Positions 41,371-50,941 of a stretch of 64,000 nt of DNA are shown in pieces. The position numbers and the translations under genes were made by a program. The notes below the pieces were generated by a model. The model made no database searches, was not told the origin of the DNA, and saw nothing but the letters and a program-made list of their open reading frames with translations. The DNA is from Zoogloea oleivorans (GTDB lineage Bacteria; Pseudomonadota; Gammaproteobacteria; Burkholderiales; Rhodocyclaceae). The stretch spans positions 59,276 to 123,275 of the forward strand of contig NZ_SDKK01000004.1 in NCBI RefSeq assembly GCF_008107625.1, written 5' to 3'. The stretch's first letter is position 1. Each line of letters begins with the position of its first letter.

Positions 41371-41855
41371 TGGACGCACAACTCGACACCCTCTCCCGCC
41401 AGATTGGCGAACACCTCGCCACCCATGGCTGGCGCCTCGCCACGGCCGAATCGTGCACCGGCGGCTGGGTCGCCGAGGTGGTCACCGCCACCGCCGGCAG
41501 CTCGGGCTGGTTCGACTGCGGCTTCATCACCTATTCCAACGATGCCAAGTGCGCCCTGCTGGGCGTCTCGCCGATGACCCTCGCCCGCTACGGTGCGGTC
41601 AGCGAGCAAACCACCGCGGCAATGGCCAAAGGCACCCTGGAGCGTTCGGAAGCCGACATTTCCCTGTCCATCTCCGGCATTGCCGGCCCGGGCGGCGGAT
41701 CGAAGGACAAACCGGTCGGCACCGTGTGCTTCGGCTGGGCGCGCAGCGGCGAAGCGCCCCAGACAGCCACCTGTCATTTCACCGGCGACCGGGAGGCTGT
41801 GCGGCGCCAGGCCGTCATCTTCGCCCTTGAAGAAATCCTCCGCCGCTACCCCTGA
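41370..41855 (+). CDS. pncC: CinA C-terminal-domain nicotinamide-nucleotide amidase
   Basis: 161 residues, only the C-terminal CinA domain: TAESCTGGW, GFITYSNDAK, ISGIAGPGGG. This form deamidates NMN in pyridine nucleotide recycling. It lies just before recA, as CinA genes often do, but with an independent SOS-type recA promoter in between. Confidence 0.92.
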   Translation: MDAQLDTLSRQIGEHLATHGWRLATAESCTGGWVAEVVTATAGSSGWFDCGFITYSNDAKCALLGVSPMTLARYGAVSEQTTAAMAKGTLERSEADISLSISGIAGPGGGSKDKPVGTVCFGWARSGEAPQTATCHFTGDREAVRRQAVIFALEEILRRYP

Positions 41856-41906
41856 CAGACAGGCAAAATCCGGGATTGGCCGATTTGAGTGGACCTGCGA
41901 CAGAAG

Positions 41907-41922
41907 CTGTATAAAATAACAG
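41907..41922 (+). promoter_or_regulatory. LexA (SOS) box of recA
   Basis: CTGTATAAAATAACAG matches CTGT-N8-ACAG, 109 bp before the recA ATG. The AT-rich spacer is typical. It implies damage-induced recA expression. Confidence 0.9.
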
Positions 41923-42031
41923 CTATCGCGCCGCTCAGCCCCATCGGAAAAAGGCTATCAGCACGCGCGTCCACCCGCACGCAAACTCTGTGCCATAATT
42001 CCAAAAACCCTGTTTTAAAGGATCAAGACAA

Positions 42032-43069
42032 ATGGATGACAACAAAGCCAAGGCCCTCGCCGCTGCGCTTTCGCAGATCGAAAAGCAGTTCGGCAAGGGC
42101 TCGATCATGCGCCTCGGCGACGGCGAGGTCGAAAGCGACATCCAGGCCGTCTCCACCGGCTCCCTGGGCCTCGACATTGCCCTCGGCATCGGCGGCCTGC
42201 CGCGCGGCCGGGTCGTTGAAGTCTACGGACCGGAATCCTCCGGCAAGACCACGCTGACCCTCCAGGTCATCGCCGAAATGCAGAAGCTCGGTGGCACCGC
42301 GGCCTTCATCGACGCAGAACACGCCCTTGACGTGACCTACGCCCAGAAGCTCGGCGTGAACGTCGGCGAACTGCTCATTTCGCAGCCCGATACCGGCGAA
42401 CAGGCCCTCGAAATCGCCGACATGCTGGTCCGTTCCGGCGGTGTGGATATAGTCGTCATCGACTCGGTGGCAGCCCTCACCCCGAAGGCCGAAATCGAAG
42501 GCGAGATGGGCGATCAGCTCCCCGGCCTGCAGGCCCGCCTGATGTCGCAGGCCTTGCGCAAGCTCACCGCCAACATCAAGCGCACCAACACGCTGGTCAT
42601 CTTCATCAACCAGATCCGCATGAAGATCGGCGTGATGTTCGGCAGCCCGGAAACCACCACCGGCGGCAACGCGCTGAAGTTCTACGCCTCCGTGCGCCTC
42701 GACATCCGCCGCATCGGCACGATCAAGAAGAACGACGAAGTGATCGGCTCCGAAACCAAGGTCAAGGTCGTCAAGAACAAGGTCGCCCCGCCGTTCCGCG
42801 AAGCCATTTTCGACATCCTGTACGGCGAAGGCACTTCCCGCGAGGGCGAGATCATCGACCTCGGCGTGGTGCACAAATTCGTGGACAAGTCCGGTGCCTG
42901 GTACGCCTACAACGGCGAGAAGATCGGCCAGGGCAAGGACAACTCGCGGGAATACCTGAAGGCCAATCCGCACATCGCCCGCGAGATTGAAAACAAGATC
43001 CGCGTCGCCACCGGACTGCCCGAAATGGCCGTTGTTCTGGCGCCGGTGGTGGCCGCCAGCGCGGCCTGA
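42032..43069 (+). CDS. recA: recombinase RecA
   Basis: 345 residues. Walker [10 protein letters not shown], Walker [10 protein letters not shown], loop regions ([31 protein letters not shown]) and C-terminal domain are complete. It carries out strand exchange and activates LexA self-cleavage. AAAGGATC precedes the ATG. It is followed 32 bp later by recX. Confidence 0.98.
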   Translation: MDDNKAKALAAALSQIEKQFGKGSIMRLGDGEVESDIQAVSTGSLGLDIALGIGGLPRGRVVEVYGPESSGKTTLTLQVIAEMQKLGGTAAFIDAEHALDVTYAQKLGVNVGELLISQPDTGEQALEIADMLVRSGGVDIVVIDSVAALTPKAEIEGEMGDQLPGLQARLMSQALRKLTANIKRTNTLVIFINQIRMKIGVMFGSPETTTGGNALKFYASVRLDIRRIGTIKKNDEVIGSETKVKVVKNKVAPPFREAIFDILYGEGTSREGEIIDLGVVHKFVDKSGAWYAYNGEKIGQGKDNSREYLKANPHIAREIENKIRVATGLPEMAVVLAPVVAASAA

Positions 43070-43101
43070 AGCCCCCGGCAGGCAGAAGCAGGACACCCGG
43101 A

Positions 43102-43551
43102 ATGGCCATGAACATGCACGACCGGGCCCTGCGCTGCCTCGCCATGCGGGAACACTCCCGCACCGAACTGGCCCGCAAGCTGGGGCCACTCGGCACCGAA
43201 GACGAGGTCAACGCCGAGCTGGACCGACTGGTCGAGCTCGGTTTGCTTTCCGATGCCCGCTTTGCCGAGGCTTTCGTGCGCACCAAGGCCCGCCGCTTTG
43301 GCGCCACCCGTTTGCGCAGCGAACTGGCGCAACGCGGCGTCAGTGCGGCACTGATCGGCGAGGCCATCGAGGAAAGCTGCGGCGACAGCGAACTGGCACG
43401 CGCCAGGGACGTGTACCGCCGAAAGTTCGCCACGACACCCGCAGACGCGCGAGAATGGGCAAAACAGGCGAGATTCCTTCAAGGCCGCGGCTTTTCAACC
43501 GATATCATTCGTAGAGTCCTGAAAGAACAACCCGGCGATGAGCCTGCTTAA
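43102..43551 (+). CDS. recX: RecA regulator RecX
   Basis: 149 residues, three-helix repeats typical of RecX ([68 protein letters not shown]). It caps or inhibits RecA filaments. Its end overlaps the lptB start by 14 bp. Confidence 0.93.
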   Translation: MAMNMHDRALRCLAMREHSRTELARKLGPLGTEDEVNAELDRLVELGLLSDARFAEAFVRTKARRFGATRLRSELAQRGVSAALIGEAIEESCGDSELARARDVYRRKFATTPADAREWAKQARFLQGRGFSTDIIRRVLKEQPGDEPA

Positions 43552-44260
43552 AGTCAGCAACCTGCGCAAGAAGTACAAGGCCCGCACCGTCGTTCACGAC
43601 GTCTCTTTTGACGTCGGCAGCGGCGAAGTCGTCGGCCTTCTCGGCCCCAATGGCGCCGGCAAAACTACCTGCTTCTACATGATCGTCGGCCTGGTGGCTG
43701 CCGACGGCGGCGAGATCACGCTGGACGACCAGGTGCTCACCCACCGGCCGATCCACCAGCGCGCGCGCATGGGCCTGTCTTACCTGCCCCAGGAAATGAG
43801 CGTATTCCGCCGCCTCACGGTGGCCGAGAACATCCAGGCGGTGCTGGAACTGCAAAAGCTTTCCCGCGCCCAGATCGGCGAACGCCTCGAAGAACTGCTC
43901 AACGAACTCGGCATCGAGCACCTGCGCGACAGCACCGCGATTTCCCTGTCGGGTGGCGAACGCCGCCGCTGCGAGATCGCCCGCGCCCTGGCCACCGATC
44001 CGCGGCTGATCCTCCTCGACGAACCTTTCGCCGGCGTCGATCCGATCGCCGTCATCGACATCCAGAAGATCATCCGCTTCCTGAAAGACAAGGGTATCGG
44101 CGTCCTCATCACCGATCACAACGTCCGCGAAACCCTCGGCATCTGCGACCGCGCCTTCATCATCAACGCCGGCGAAGTGCTGGCCAGCGGCCGGCCCGAG
44201 GAAATCGTCCACAACGAACAGGTCCGTCAGGTCTACCTCGGCGAGCATTTCCGGCTCTAA
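43538..44260 (+). CDS. lptB: LPS export ABC transporter ATP-binding protein
   Basis: 240 residues. Walker [14 protein letters not shown]-loop [12 protein letters not shown], signature [15 protein letters not shown], Walker [14 protein letters not shown]. With LptFG it powers lipopolysaccharide extraction from the inner membrane. In most proteobacteria lptC-lptA precede it; here recX does. rpoN follows, as usual. Confidence 0.96.
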   Translation: MSLLKVSNLRKKYKARTVVHDVSFDVGSGEVVGLLGPNGAGKTTCFYMIVGLVAADGGEITLDDQVLTHRPIHQRARMGLSYLPQEMSVFRRLTVAENIQAVLELQKLSRAQIGERLEELLNELGIEHLRDSTAISLSGGERRRCEIARALATDPRLILLDEPFAGVDPIAVIDIQKIIRFLKDKGIGVLITDHNVRETLGICDRAFIINAGEVLASGRPEEIVHNEQVRQVYLGEHFRL

Positions 44261-44275
44261 GGTCTCACACGACTC

Positions 44276-45739
44276 ATGAAGCCCAGCCTCCAGCTCAAAC
44301 TCTCCCAGCATCTCGCGCTGACGCCGCAACTGCAGCAGTCCATCAAGCTGCTGCAGTTATCGACCCTCGAGCTCAACCAGGAGATCGAGAAGATCCTTCT
44401 GGAAAACCCGATGCTCGAGCGCGAGGAACCCGAAGGTGATCTCGGCTCCTCACGCGTCGAAGCCCCCAGCCCGATGGCGCCGGCAGGCAGTGAGGCGGCC
44501 CATGAGCGGGATCAGGAGCAATCCCGCGAGTCCGACCGAGAACGTGAGCCCGACCGGGATTTCGACAACAGCGGCGAGGCGGGCGAATGGATGGCCGCCG
44601 GCAGCGGTGGCAACCAGCGTGACGATGACGATGATTCCGACTTCCAGGAGTTCCAGGCGGCCGTCCCGTCCCTGCGCGACCACCTGGACGCCCAGATCTC
44701 GCTGACCCCCCTTTCCGACCGGGACCGGGCGCTGGTGCGCTTTCTGGTCGAAGCCCTCGATGACGATGGCTACCTGAGCCAGGATCTTGAAGACCTGCTG
44801 CCCCTGCTGCCGCCCGAGCTGGAATTCGAGCTGGACGATCTCACCATCGCCTTGCGCCAGATCCAGAGCCTCGACCCGGCCGGCATCGGCGCCCAGGACG
44901 TCAGCCAGTGCCTGGCCCTGCAGTTGCGCGCCCAGCCGCCCAGTGACGAACGCGACCTGGCCATCGCCATCGTTTCCTCGCATCTCGAACTGCTGGCCGC
45001 CCGCGATTTTCTCAAGCTCAAGCGGGCCCTGCACTGCAACGACGACGCCCTGCGCGAGGCCCACGGCCTGATCCTCGGCCTGAATCCCCGGCCGGGTGCC
45101 CAGTTCTCGCAGGCCGACACCCGCTACGTCGTACCCGATGTGGTGGTACGCAAGATCCGCAGCAACTGGGTCGTGAATCTGAACCCGGATGCCATGCCGC
45201 GCCTGCGTATCAACCAGCTTTACGCCCAGATCCTCCGCGACAACCGCGGTGCCAGCGGCTCCCTGTCCAGCCACCTGCAGGAAGCCCGCTGGCTGATCAA
45301 GAATGTGCAGCAGCGCTTCGATACCATCCAGCGCGTTTCGCAAGCCATCGTTGACCGCCAGCGCCAGTTCTTCGATTATGGCGAGGTGGCAATGCGCCCG
45401 CTTACCCTGCGGGAGATCGCCGAGCAGCTGGATCTACACGAATCCACAGTCTCGCGGGTGACCACCCAAAAGTACATGGCCACGCCGCGAGGCATTTTCG
45501 AGTTTAAATATTTTTTCGGCAGTCACGTCGCCACCGACACCGGTGGTGCGGCTTCCTCGACGGCGATTCGGGCGCTGATTCGCCAGCTAGTAGCCGCAGA
45601 AGACAAGAAAAAACCCTTGTCCGACGCGAAGATTGCCGAGTTGTTGGGCCAGCAGGGCATCGTGGTCGCTCGCCGGACGATTGCAAAGTACCGCGAGTCC
45701 CTCGATATCCCGCCGGTCAGTCTGCGTAAATCCATCTGA
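44276..45739 (+). CDS. rpoN: RNA polymerase sigma-54
   Basis: 487 residues. Region I Q-rich helices (LSQHLALTPQLQQSIKLLQLS), an acidic region II (about 60-125), core-binding region, helix-turn-helix (LTLREIAEQLDLHESTVSRVT) and the RpoN box (ARRTIAKYRESL). It needs AAA+ activators. Followed by hpf, ptsN and hprK, the conserved rpoN cluster. Confidence 0.97.
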   Translation: MKPSLQLKLSQHLALTPQLQQSIKLLQLSTLELNQEIEKILLENPMLEREEPEGDLGSSRVEAPSPMAPAGSEAAHERDQEQSRESDREREPDRDFDNSGEAGEWMAAGSGGNQRDDDDDSDFQEFQAAVPSLRDHLDAQISLTPLSDRDRALVRFLVEALDDDGYLSQDLEDLLPLLPPELEFELDDLTIALRQIQSLDPAGIGAQDVSQCLALQLRAQPPSDERDLAIAIVSSHLELLAARDFLKLKRALHCNDDALREAHGLILGLNPRPGAQFSQADTRYVVPDVVVRKIRSNWVVNLNPDAMPRLRINQLYAQILRDNRGASGSLSSHLQEARWLIKNVQQRFDTIQRVSQAIVDRQRQFFDYGEVAMRPLTLREIAEQLDLHESTVSRVTTQKYMATPRGIFEFKYFFGSHVATDTGGAASSTAIRALIRQLVAAEDKKKPLSDAKIAELLGQQGIVVARRTIAKYRESLDIPPVSLRKSI

Positions 45740-45755
45740 CAGAAAGGTAACAACC

Positions 45756-46079
45756 ATGAACCTCAACATCACGGGGCATCACGTCGAAGTTACGCCGGCC
45801 ATCCGCGAATACGTCACGACCAAGCTCGATCGCGTAATCCGCCACTTCGACAACGTCACCAGCGTAGCCGTGATCCTCTCGGTTGAAAAGCTGCGTCAAA
45901 AGGCCGAAGTGACCGTTCATGTCCGCGGCAAGGATATCTTCGTTGAGAACGAAGATACCGACATGTATGCGGCTATCGACGCCCTGATCGACAAGCTGGA
46001 CCGTCAAGTTCTGAAGTACAAGGACAAGATCTCCGATCACGGCCACGACTCGGTCAAGCACCACGTTGCCGAATCCTGA
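45756..46079 (+). CDS. hpf: ribosome hibernation promoting factor (short HPF)
   Basis: 107 residues. Family pattern: MNLNITGHHVEVTPAIREYV, HFDNVTSV, VHVRGKDIFVENEDTDMYAAIDALIDKLDRQVLKYKDK. It binds the 30S decoding region and helps form inactive 100S ribosomes. AAAGG lies nine bases before ATG 45756, 16 bp after rpoN. Confidence 0.95.
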   Translation: MNLNITGHHVEVTPAIREYVTTKLDRVIRHFDNVTSVAVILSVEKLRQKAEVTVHVRGKDIFVENEDTDMYAAIDALIDKLDRQVLKYKDKISDHGHDSVKHHVAES

Positions 46080-46123
46080 TCGTCGGCACTAAGTAATCCC
46101 GTTTTCCCCGGGACCGTTGTGGC

Positions 46124-46129
46124 TATAAT
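46124..46129 (+). promoter_or_regulatory. probable -10 box upstream of ptsN
   Basis: A perfect TATAAT in the hpf-ptsN gap, 109 bp before the ptsN ATG. No good -35 is seen (TTTTCC at about 16 bp), so it is only a candidate. Confidence 0.4.
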
Positions 46130-46237
46130 GCGCCCCAATTGACACAACGGCCCCGGCGGCATCTGTCCCCGGATCTTCCAGAATCACCTTCACCGGAAAC
46201 CTGTGTCGGTCCACTCCGAGCGCAGGAGAGTCCACCC

Positions 46238-46723
46238 ATGAATCTCATCGCCAAATTATTGCCGCCAGCCAATGTGGTCGTCGGCCTCGAGGCGAGCAGC
46301 AAGAAGCGCGCTTTCGAGCAAGCGGGTCTGCTGTTCGAGAACAACCACGGCATTGGTCGCAGCGTCGTCTTCGACAGTCTGTTTGCCCGCGAAAAGCTCG
46401 GCTCGACCGGCCTTGGCCAGGGTATCGCCATCCCCCACGGCCGCATCAAGGGCCTCAAGGACGCGCTGGGCGCCTTCATTCGCCTCTCCGAGCCGGTTCC
46501 CTTCGACGCTCCCGACGGCCGTCCTGTGTCTCTGCTCTTCGTACTGCTGGTGCCCGAGCAGGCCAATGAGCACCACCTCCAGCTTCTTTCCGAACTCGCC
46601 CAGATGTTCAGCGACCGTTCCTTCCGCGAACAGCTCATGAGCGCCCCCGATGCACTGGCGGCCCATGCCCTCTTCGCCCACTGGGGCAGCGATGCGTCAG
46701 ACAACGGTAACGCGACTCTTTGA
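46238..46723 (+). CDS. ptsN: nitrogen-PTS EIIA protein
   Basis: 161 residues from ATG 46238 (AGGAGAG seven bases upstream). The phospho-accepting His67 is in GIAIPHGRIKG; the rest fits EIIA-Ntr. It regulates potassium transport, sigma-54-linked functions and carbon storage by its phosphorylation state. It overlaps hprK by 32 bp. Confidence 0.95.
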   Translation: MNLIAKLLPPANVVVGLEASSKKRAFEQAGLLFENNHGIGRSVVFDSLFAREKLGSTGLGQGIAIPHGRIKGLKDALGAFIRLSEPVPFDAPDGRPVSLLFVLLVPEQANEHHLQLLSELAQMFSDRSFREQLMSAPDALAAHALFAHWGSDASDNGNATL

Positions 46724-47627
46724 CGACAATCTGGAACGCCTGAGGCTGCGCCACATCTGTGGCAGCCTCGACACCCGCATTGCCGTTTCCGAAGACCGCA
46801 TCTGGCCGGCCGACATGGTGGGTCACCTGAACCTGATTCACCCCGACCGGCTGCAGATCCTCGGCTCCTCGGAGCTGGCCTGGGCCCGTCGGCAGACCCG
46901 CGAAAAGGTCATCCATCACGTCCGGGAGATCCTCTCCTACGCGCCGCCAGCCCTCATCGTGGCTGACGACGAAGACATCCCGAGCATGATCCGCACGCTG
47001 TGTGCCAACCATGATGTGGCACTGTTTGCGAGCCCCCTGCCTTCCGCCAACGTCATCGACCTGCTGCGCAACTACCTGTCGCGCAAACTGGCCGAACGGG
47101 TGGCCCTGCACGGTGTGCTGATGGACGTGCTGGGTGTCGGCGTGTTCATCACCGGCGATTCCGGTGCCGGCAAGTCGGAACTGGCGCTGGAACTGATCTC
47201 CCGCGGACACGGTCTGGTCGCCGACGACATCGTCGAGTTTTCACGCATCGCCCCGACCGTTCTCGAAGGACGCTGCCCGGCGCTGCTACAGGACGTCATC
47301 GAGGTGCGCGGCCTGGGCATCCTCAACATTCGCACCATCTTCGGCGAGACCGCCTGCCGGCGAAAGATGAAGCTCAAGCTCATCGTACATCTGCAGCGAC
47401 GCCAGCCGGGCCAGGAAGACCCTCTGCGCCTGACTCTCGACGGGGAGCAGCAGCAGGTTCTCAGTGTACCGATCCGGCGAGTCGTGCTCCCTGTGGCGGC
47501 CGGTCGCAACCTGGCGGTACTGCTCGAAGCAGCGGTGCGCTCCACCATCCTGCTGCTGCGCGGCATCGACTCGACCCAGGAATTCGTCGACCGCCAGCGT
47601 CAGGCCATGGAGGACGGCGGCTTTTAA
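46692..47627 (+). CDS. hprK: HPr kinase/phosphorylase
   Basis: 311 residues. P-loop GDSGAGKSELALELI and the HprK signature EVRGLGILNIRTIFGE. It phosphorylates or dephosphorylates Ser of HPr/NPr. In betaproteobacteria it sits with ptsN in the rpoN cluster, as here. The rest of the nitrogen-PTS chain is not in the window. Confidence 0.95.
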   Translation: MRQTTVTRLFDDNLERLRLRHICGSLDTRIAVSEDRIWPADMVGHLNLIHPDRLQILGSSELAWARRQTREKVIHHVREILSYAPPALIVADDEDIPSMIRTLCANHDVALFASPLPSANVIDLLRNYLSRKLAERVALHGVLMDVLGVGVFITGDSGAGKSELALELISRGHGLVADDIVEFSRIAPTVLEGRCPALLQDVIEVRGLGILNIRTIFGETACRRKMKLKLIVHLQRRQPGQEDPLRLTLDGEQQQVLSVPIRRVVLPVAAGRNLAVLLEAAVRSTILLLRGIDSTQEFVDRQRQAMEDGGF

Positions 47628-47761
47628 GCCAGCCGAAACACAAAGCTGCAAAATTGTGTGCGCTGGCGGGCGATTATCCCGGCCCCCGTCAACGGATTGC
47701 CGGCGGCTCCGTTTATGATGCAGTTGCAGTCCCGAAACCCGCCCATACGAGGAGTGGCCAG

Positions 47762-48049
47762 ATGAAAAAAATGATCCTGAGCGTTGCCGTTTCCCTGTTT
47801 GCCGCCAGCCTGGCACCCGCGGCGTTCGCCGCCGGCAGCCAACAGAACAAGATGAAGGAATGCAATGCGTCTGCCACCGACAAGAAGGGCGATGAGCGCA
47901 AGGCCTTCATGAAGGAATGCCTGTCTGCCAAACCGGCACCCAAGAGCACCCAGCAGGAGAAGATGAAGTCCTGTAACAAGGAAGCCGGTGAAAAGGCGCT
48001 GAAGGGCGATGAGCGCAAGCAGTTCATGAGCAGTTGCCTGAAGGGCTGA
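47762..48049 (+). CDS. PsiF-repeat secreted protein
   Basis: 95 residues: signal peptide (KKMILSVAVSLFAASLAPAAFA), then two PsiF repeats, KMKECNASATDKKGDERKAF and KMKSCNKEAGEKALKGDERK, each with two Cys (MKECLS, MSSCLK end the repeats). E. coli PsiF is phosphate-starvation inducible; its role is unknown. Monocistronic, with a strong terminator. Confidence 0.9.
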   Translation: MKKMILSVAVSLFAASLAPAAFAAGSQQNKMKECNASATDKKGDERKAFMKECLSAKPAPKSTQQEKMKSCNKEAGEKALKGDERKQFMSSCLKG

Positions 48050-48069
48050 CCCGCGTCAGCCTCAGCAGA

Positions 48070-48099
48070 TGAAAGGGCCGCAGATGCGGCCCTTTTTCA
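48070..48099 (+). terminator. rho-independent terminator after psiF-like gene
   Basis: ATGAAAGGGCCGC, AGAT loop, GCGGCCCTTTTTCAT: a ten-base stem (48072-48081 with 48086-48095) plus T-run. It also separates the convergent FHA gene. Confidence 0.92.
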
Positions 48100-48116
48100 T
48101 GCATGCCCGCCCCCGC

Positions 48117-48980
48117 TCAATCGAGGGCGAAGGCCACCGCGTCCGACATGTTGTCGGCCACCGAGAAGCCGCAGCCGATGTGCCCCTTTTCAGCGAGGAT
48201 GAACTCCTCCCGCTTGATGCAGTGCTCCGGGCTGCCTTCTTCAAGAAGAAAGGTGCCATTGGTACTGGAATCGGTCAGATAAAAGAGTCCGTTGCGCAGT
48301 TCGATGCGGGCATGCTGCCGCGACACCCGGGGGTCGGCGACGGCGATGTCGTTGCCGGTCTCCCGCCCGAACAGCAGGGTCGGGTGGGCACTGTCGATCG
48401 TCCAGCCCTGACCGCGAAAACTTACCCGCATCTGGCGCTGGGCCTGAATGGCCTCCTGGCGCAATTCAGCGGGGGTAGGCGGGGGTGCTTCGCCCAGTTC
48501 CAGCACCGGAAACGGCACATTGCCGGTGGACTCGGCGAGGCGCCCGAGCAGCCGGCGCATGGAAGGTGACAGCACCTCGCTGAGGTTCTCGGAAACCCCG
48601 ATGGTGTCGGGATTGTGGCTATCGACGAGCCTGGCGGCGAGCTTCTCGACGTCCTCGTCGGCTTCCTCGGCCTCCGATTCAAGGACCACCCCCGCCCGCA
48701 GGACCAGCTTGATGCCGCTCATGGGCGGCAACGCACGGACCCGCTCGCGCATCTCGCGCGCCGCCAGCAGGGCTGAATCGGCGTCGGGAAAACGTGCCAC
48801 CAGCACGTCCGGGCGAACCATCAACTCGCTGGCCGAATAAGCCTCGGCACACCGTGACATGCGGTTCAGGCAACGCTCAACGGCATACCCGGCTTCCGCT
48901 TCACCCAGCTTGTCGGCAAGCCGCATCCCGCCAGCAACATCAGCGTACAAAAGGCAGCGGGTTTGGACACGCTCATTCAT
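48117..48980 (-). CDS. cyclase-like domain plus FHA domain protein
   Basis: 287 residues from ATG 48980 (GGAG ten bases upstream; the open frame continues further but reads antisense to ttcA's end). The N-terminal ~170 residues resemble a class III nucleotide cyclase fold (CLLYADVAGGMRLADKLGEAEA; ARFPDADSALLAAREMRERV), with one metal Asp but an incomplete second site, so activity is doubtful. The C-terminal FHA domain (LLFGRETGNDIAVADPRVSRQHARIEL; SSTNGTF) binds phosphothreonine. Probably a signalling adaptor. Confidence 0.85.
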   Translation of the reverse strand: MNERVQTRCLLYADVAGGMRLADKLGEAEAGYAVERCLNRMSRCAEAYSASELMVRPDVLVARFPDADSALLAAREMRERVRALPPMSGIKLVLRAGVVLESEAEEADEDVEKLAARLVDSHNPDTIGVSENLSEVLSPSMRRLLGRLAESTGNVPFPVLELGEAPPPTPAELRQEAIQAQRQMRVSFRGQGWTIDSAHPTLLFGRETGNDIAVADPRVSRQHARIELRNGLFYLTDSSTNGTFLLEEGSPEHCIKREEFILAEKGHIGCGFSVADNMSDAVAFALD

Positions 48981-49077
48981 TCTCACGGACTCCGACAAAA
49001 CTTGACGACTCATCCGGGGTGGCGGCGACTTGCTCCGGGGTATCTCGGCGGCGATGGGGCGGGAGGAAGACTCAATA

Positions 49078-50013
49078 CTAGCTTCTCCATATCCCGATCG
49101 GAATGGCCGATGCATCCGGCTGTTCGACCGGAAGCTCGGGGGTATCGAAAACAATGTCGCCCTGATCCACTTTAGTACCGGACGACACATTTCGAAAATC
49201 AAACAGGCTGCTGTCTGCCAGATGCGACGGCACAACATTTTTGAGCGCGGTGGCGATGGACACGATGCGCCCGGGAAAGCGGGTATCCCAATCTCTCAGC
49301 ATGGTCTTGATGTGCTTGCGCTGGGCGTTTTCCTGGCTACCACACAGGTTGCACGGGATGATCGGGTATTCCATACCACGCGCAAAGCGCTCGATGTCCT
49401 TCTCGGCGCAGTAGGCCAGTGGCCGGATCACCACGTTCTCACCGTCATCGCTGACCAGCTTGGGGGGCATCGACTTGATCTTGCCGCCGAAGAACATGTT
49501 CAGGAAAAGGGTCTCGATCATGTCATCGCGATGGTGGCCAAGAGCGATCTTGGTCGCGCCGAGCTCCTTCGCGGTGCGGTAAATGATGCCCCGGCGCAGG
49601 CGAGAACACAGGGAACAAGTTGTCTTCCCCTCCGGTATTTTGTCCTTGACGATCGCGTAGGTATTCTCGGTAACGATCTTGTATTCGACGCCGATGGACT
49701 CGAAGTAGGCCGGCAGGATCTCGTCGGGGAAACCGGGCTGCTTCTGGTCGAGGTTCATCGCCACGATGCGGAAGTCGACCGGTGCGCGCTCCCGCAGGGC
49801 CAGCAGGATCGACAGCAGCGTGAAGGAATCCTTGCCGCCGGAGATGCAGACCATGACGACATCACCATCGGCAATCATCCCGTAATCGCCAATGGCTTCG
49901 CCCACCTTCCGCTCAAGATGCTTCTTGAGCCGCAGGAAGGTATTCGAAAAACGGGACTCCTTTTCGGGGAGGTCGGTCGCAGACCGGGCGGGAGAGGCCA
50001 CTACGTGTTCCAT
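49078..50013 (-). CDS. ttcA: tRNA 2-thiocytidine synthetase TtcA
   Basis: 311 residues. PP-loop [24 protein letters not shown] and CNLCGSQ, the Cys pairs that hold the Fe-S cluster. It thiolates C32 of some tRNAs using ATP and cysteine-derived sulfur. Neighbours an SDR and a MidA-type gene, a common betaproteobacterial order. Confidence 0.95.
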   Translation of the reverse strand: MEHVVASPARSATDLPEKESRFSNTFLRLKKHLERKVGEAIGDYGMIADGDVVMVCISGGKDSFTLLSILLALRERAPVDFRIVAMNLDQKQPGFPDEILPAYFESIGVEYKIVTENTYAIVKDKIPEGKTTCSLCSRLRRGIIYRTAKELGATKIALGHHRDDMIETLFLNMFFGGKIKSMPPKLVSDDGENVVIRPLAYCAEKDIERFARGMEYPIIPCNLCGSQENAQRKHIKTMLRDWDTRFPGRIVSIATALKNVVPSHLADSSLFDFRNVSSGTKVDQGDIVFDTPELPVEQPDASAIPIGIWRS

Positions 50014-50081
50014 GTCGTTTCAATGTCCGGTGATTATAGTCCGGTCGAATATCTGCAAGACCGGCACAAATGTTAAATACG

Positions 50082-50831
50082 TTATAAGTGGGCGCTGCGC
50101 CCGCCATCGACCGGAATGATCTGACCGGTGATGTAAGGTGCATCGAACAGCAGGAAGCGCACCGTGCGGGCGATGTCCGATGGCGCGCCGATACGCCCGA
50201 GCAGGGTATGGGCGACGATGGCCTGGCGCTCAGCCGCAGGAAACTGGCCGTCATCCGGCCATTCGATCGCGCCGGGCGCCACTCCGTTCACCCGCACTTC
50301 CGGTGCCAGCTCCAGCGCCAGCGCCCGGGTCAAACCGAGCAGGCCGGCCTTGGCAGCACAATACAGGGGGTAACCCTTCAGCGGCCGCTCCGCATGGATG
50401 TCCACGATGTTGATGATCGCCCCGCCGCCAAGCTTCAGGTGCGGCGCCGCGGCCTGGGAAAGAAACAGCGGCGCTTTCAGATTGGACCCCATGAGATCCA
50501 GCCATGCGGCATCGTCGATTTGCCCGAGGGCCGTCGGAAAAAAACTCGACGCATTATTTACAAGACCATCCAGCCGCCCGAATCGTTCCACCACGGCGCT
50601 CACCAGGCCGGGCAGGCTGGCACTATCGAGCAGGTCGGCCTGGAAGATCGCCGCCGATCCCGGGCGCATCCCGTTGAGGTCGGCGGCCAGCGCTTCCGCG
50701 TCGCTGCGGGAGCTGCGGAAATGCAGCGCAACCCGCGCACCGGCGGCCTGTAGCTGGCGCGCGATTTCGGCACCGACGCGCCGGGCAGCACCGGTGACAA
50801 GGACAACCGGGGCCATCGATTCTTGATTCAT
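50082..50831 (-). CDS. SDR family oxidoreductase, pteridine-reductase-like
   Basis: 249 residues. NADPH motif TGAARRVGAEIARQL (the Arg pair favours NADPH), NNASSFFP, catalytic Tyr/Lys in YPLYCAAKAGLLG, and GVAPGAIEWP. The TGxxxRxG form and context (beside ttcA, divergent from a MidA-type methyltransferase) match the pteridine reductases/FolM group that reduce dihydropterins. An alternative start is Met at 50816. Confidence 0.85.
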   Translation of the reverse strand: MNQESMAPVVLVTGAARRVGAEIARQLQAAGARVALHFRSSRSDAEALAADLNGMRPGSAAIFQADLLDSASLPGLVSAVVERFGRLDGLVNNASSFFPTALGQIDDAAWLDLMGSNLKAPLFLSQAAAPHLKLGGGAIINIVDIHAERPLKGYPLYCAAKAGLLGLTRALALELAPEVRVNGVAPGAIEWPDDGQFPAAERQAIVAHTLLGRIGAPSDIARTVRFLLFDAPYITGQIIPVDGGRSAHL

Positions 50832-50941
50832 GAATGCCTGGGTGATCTGAAACGGAGAGCGTAATCATACGGTGCCTGAAGCCTCGCCGGTGCACTGCAG
50901 CGGACGGGTAAAATGCACACTTTTCCCTTTCCGTGACGGCC

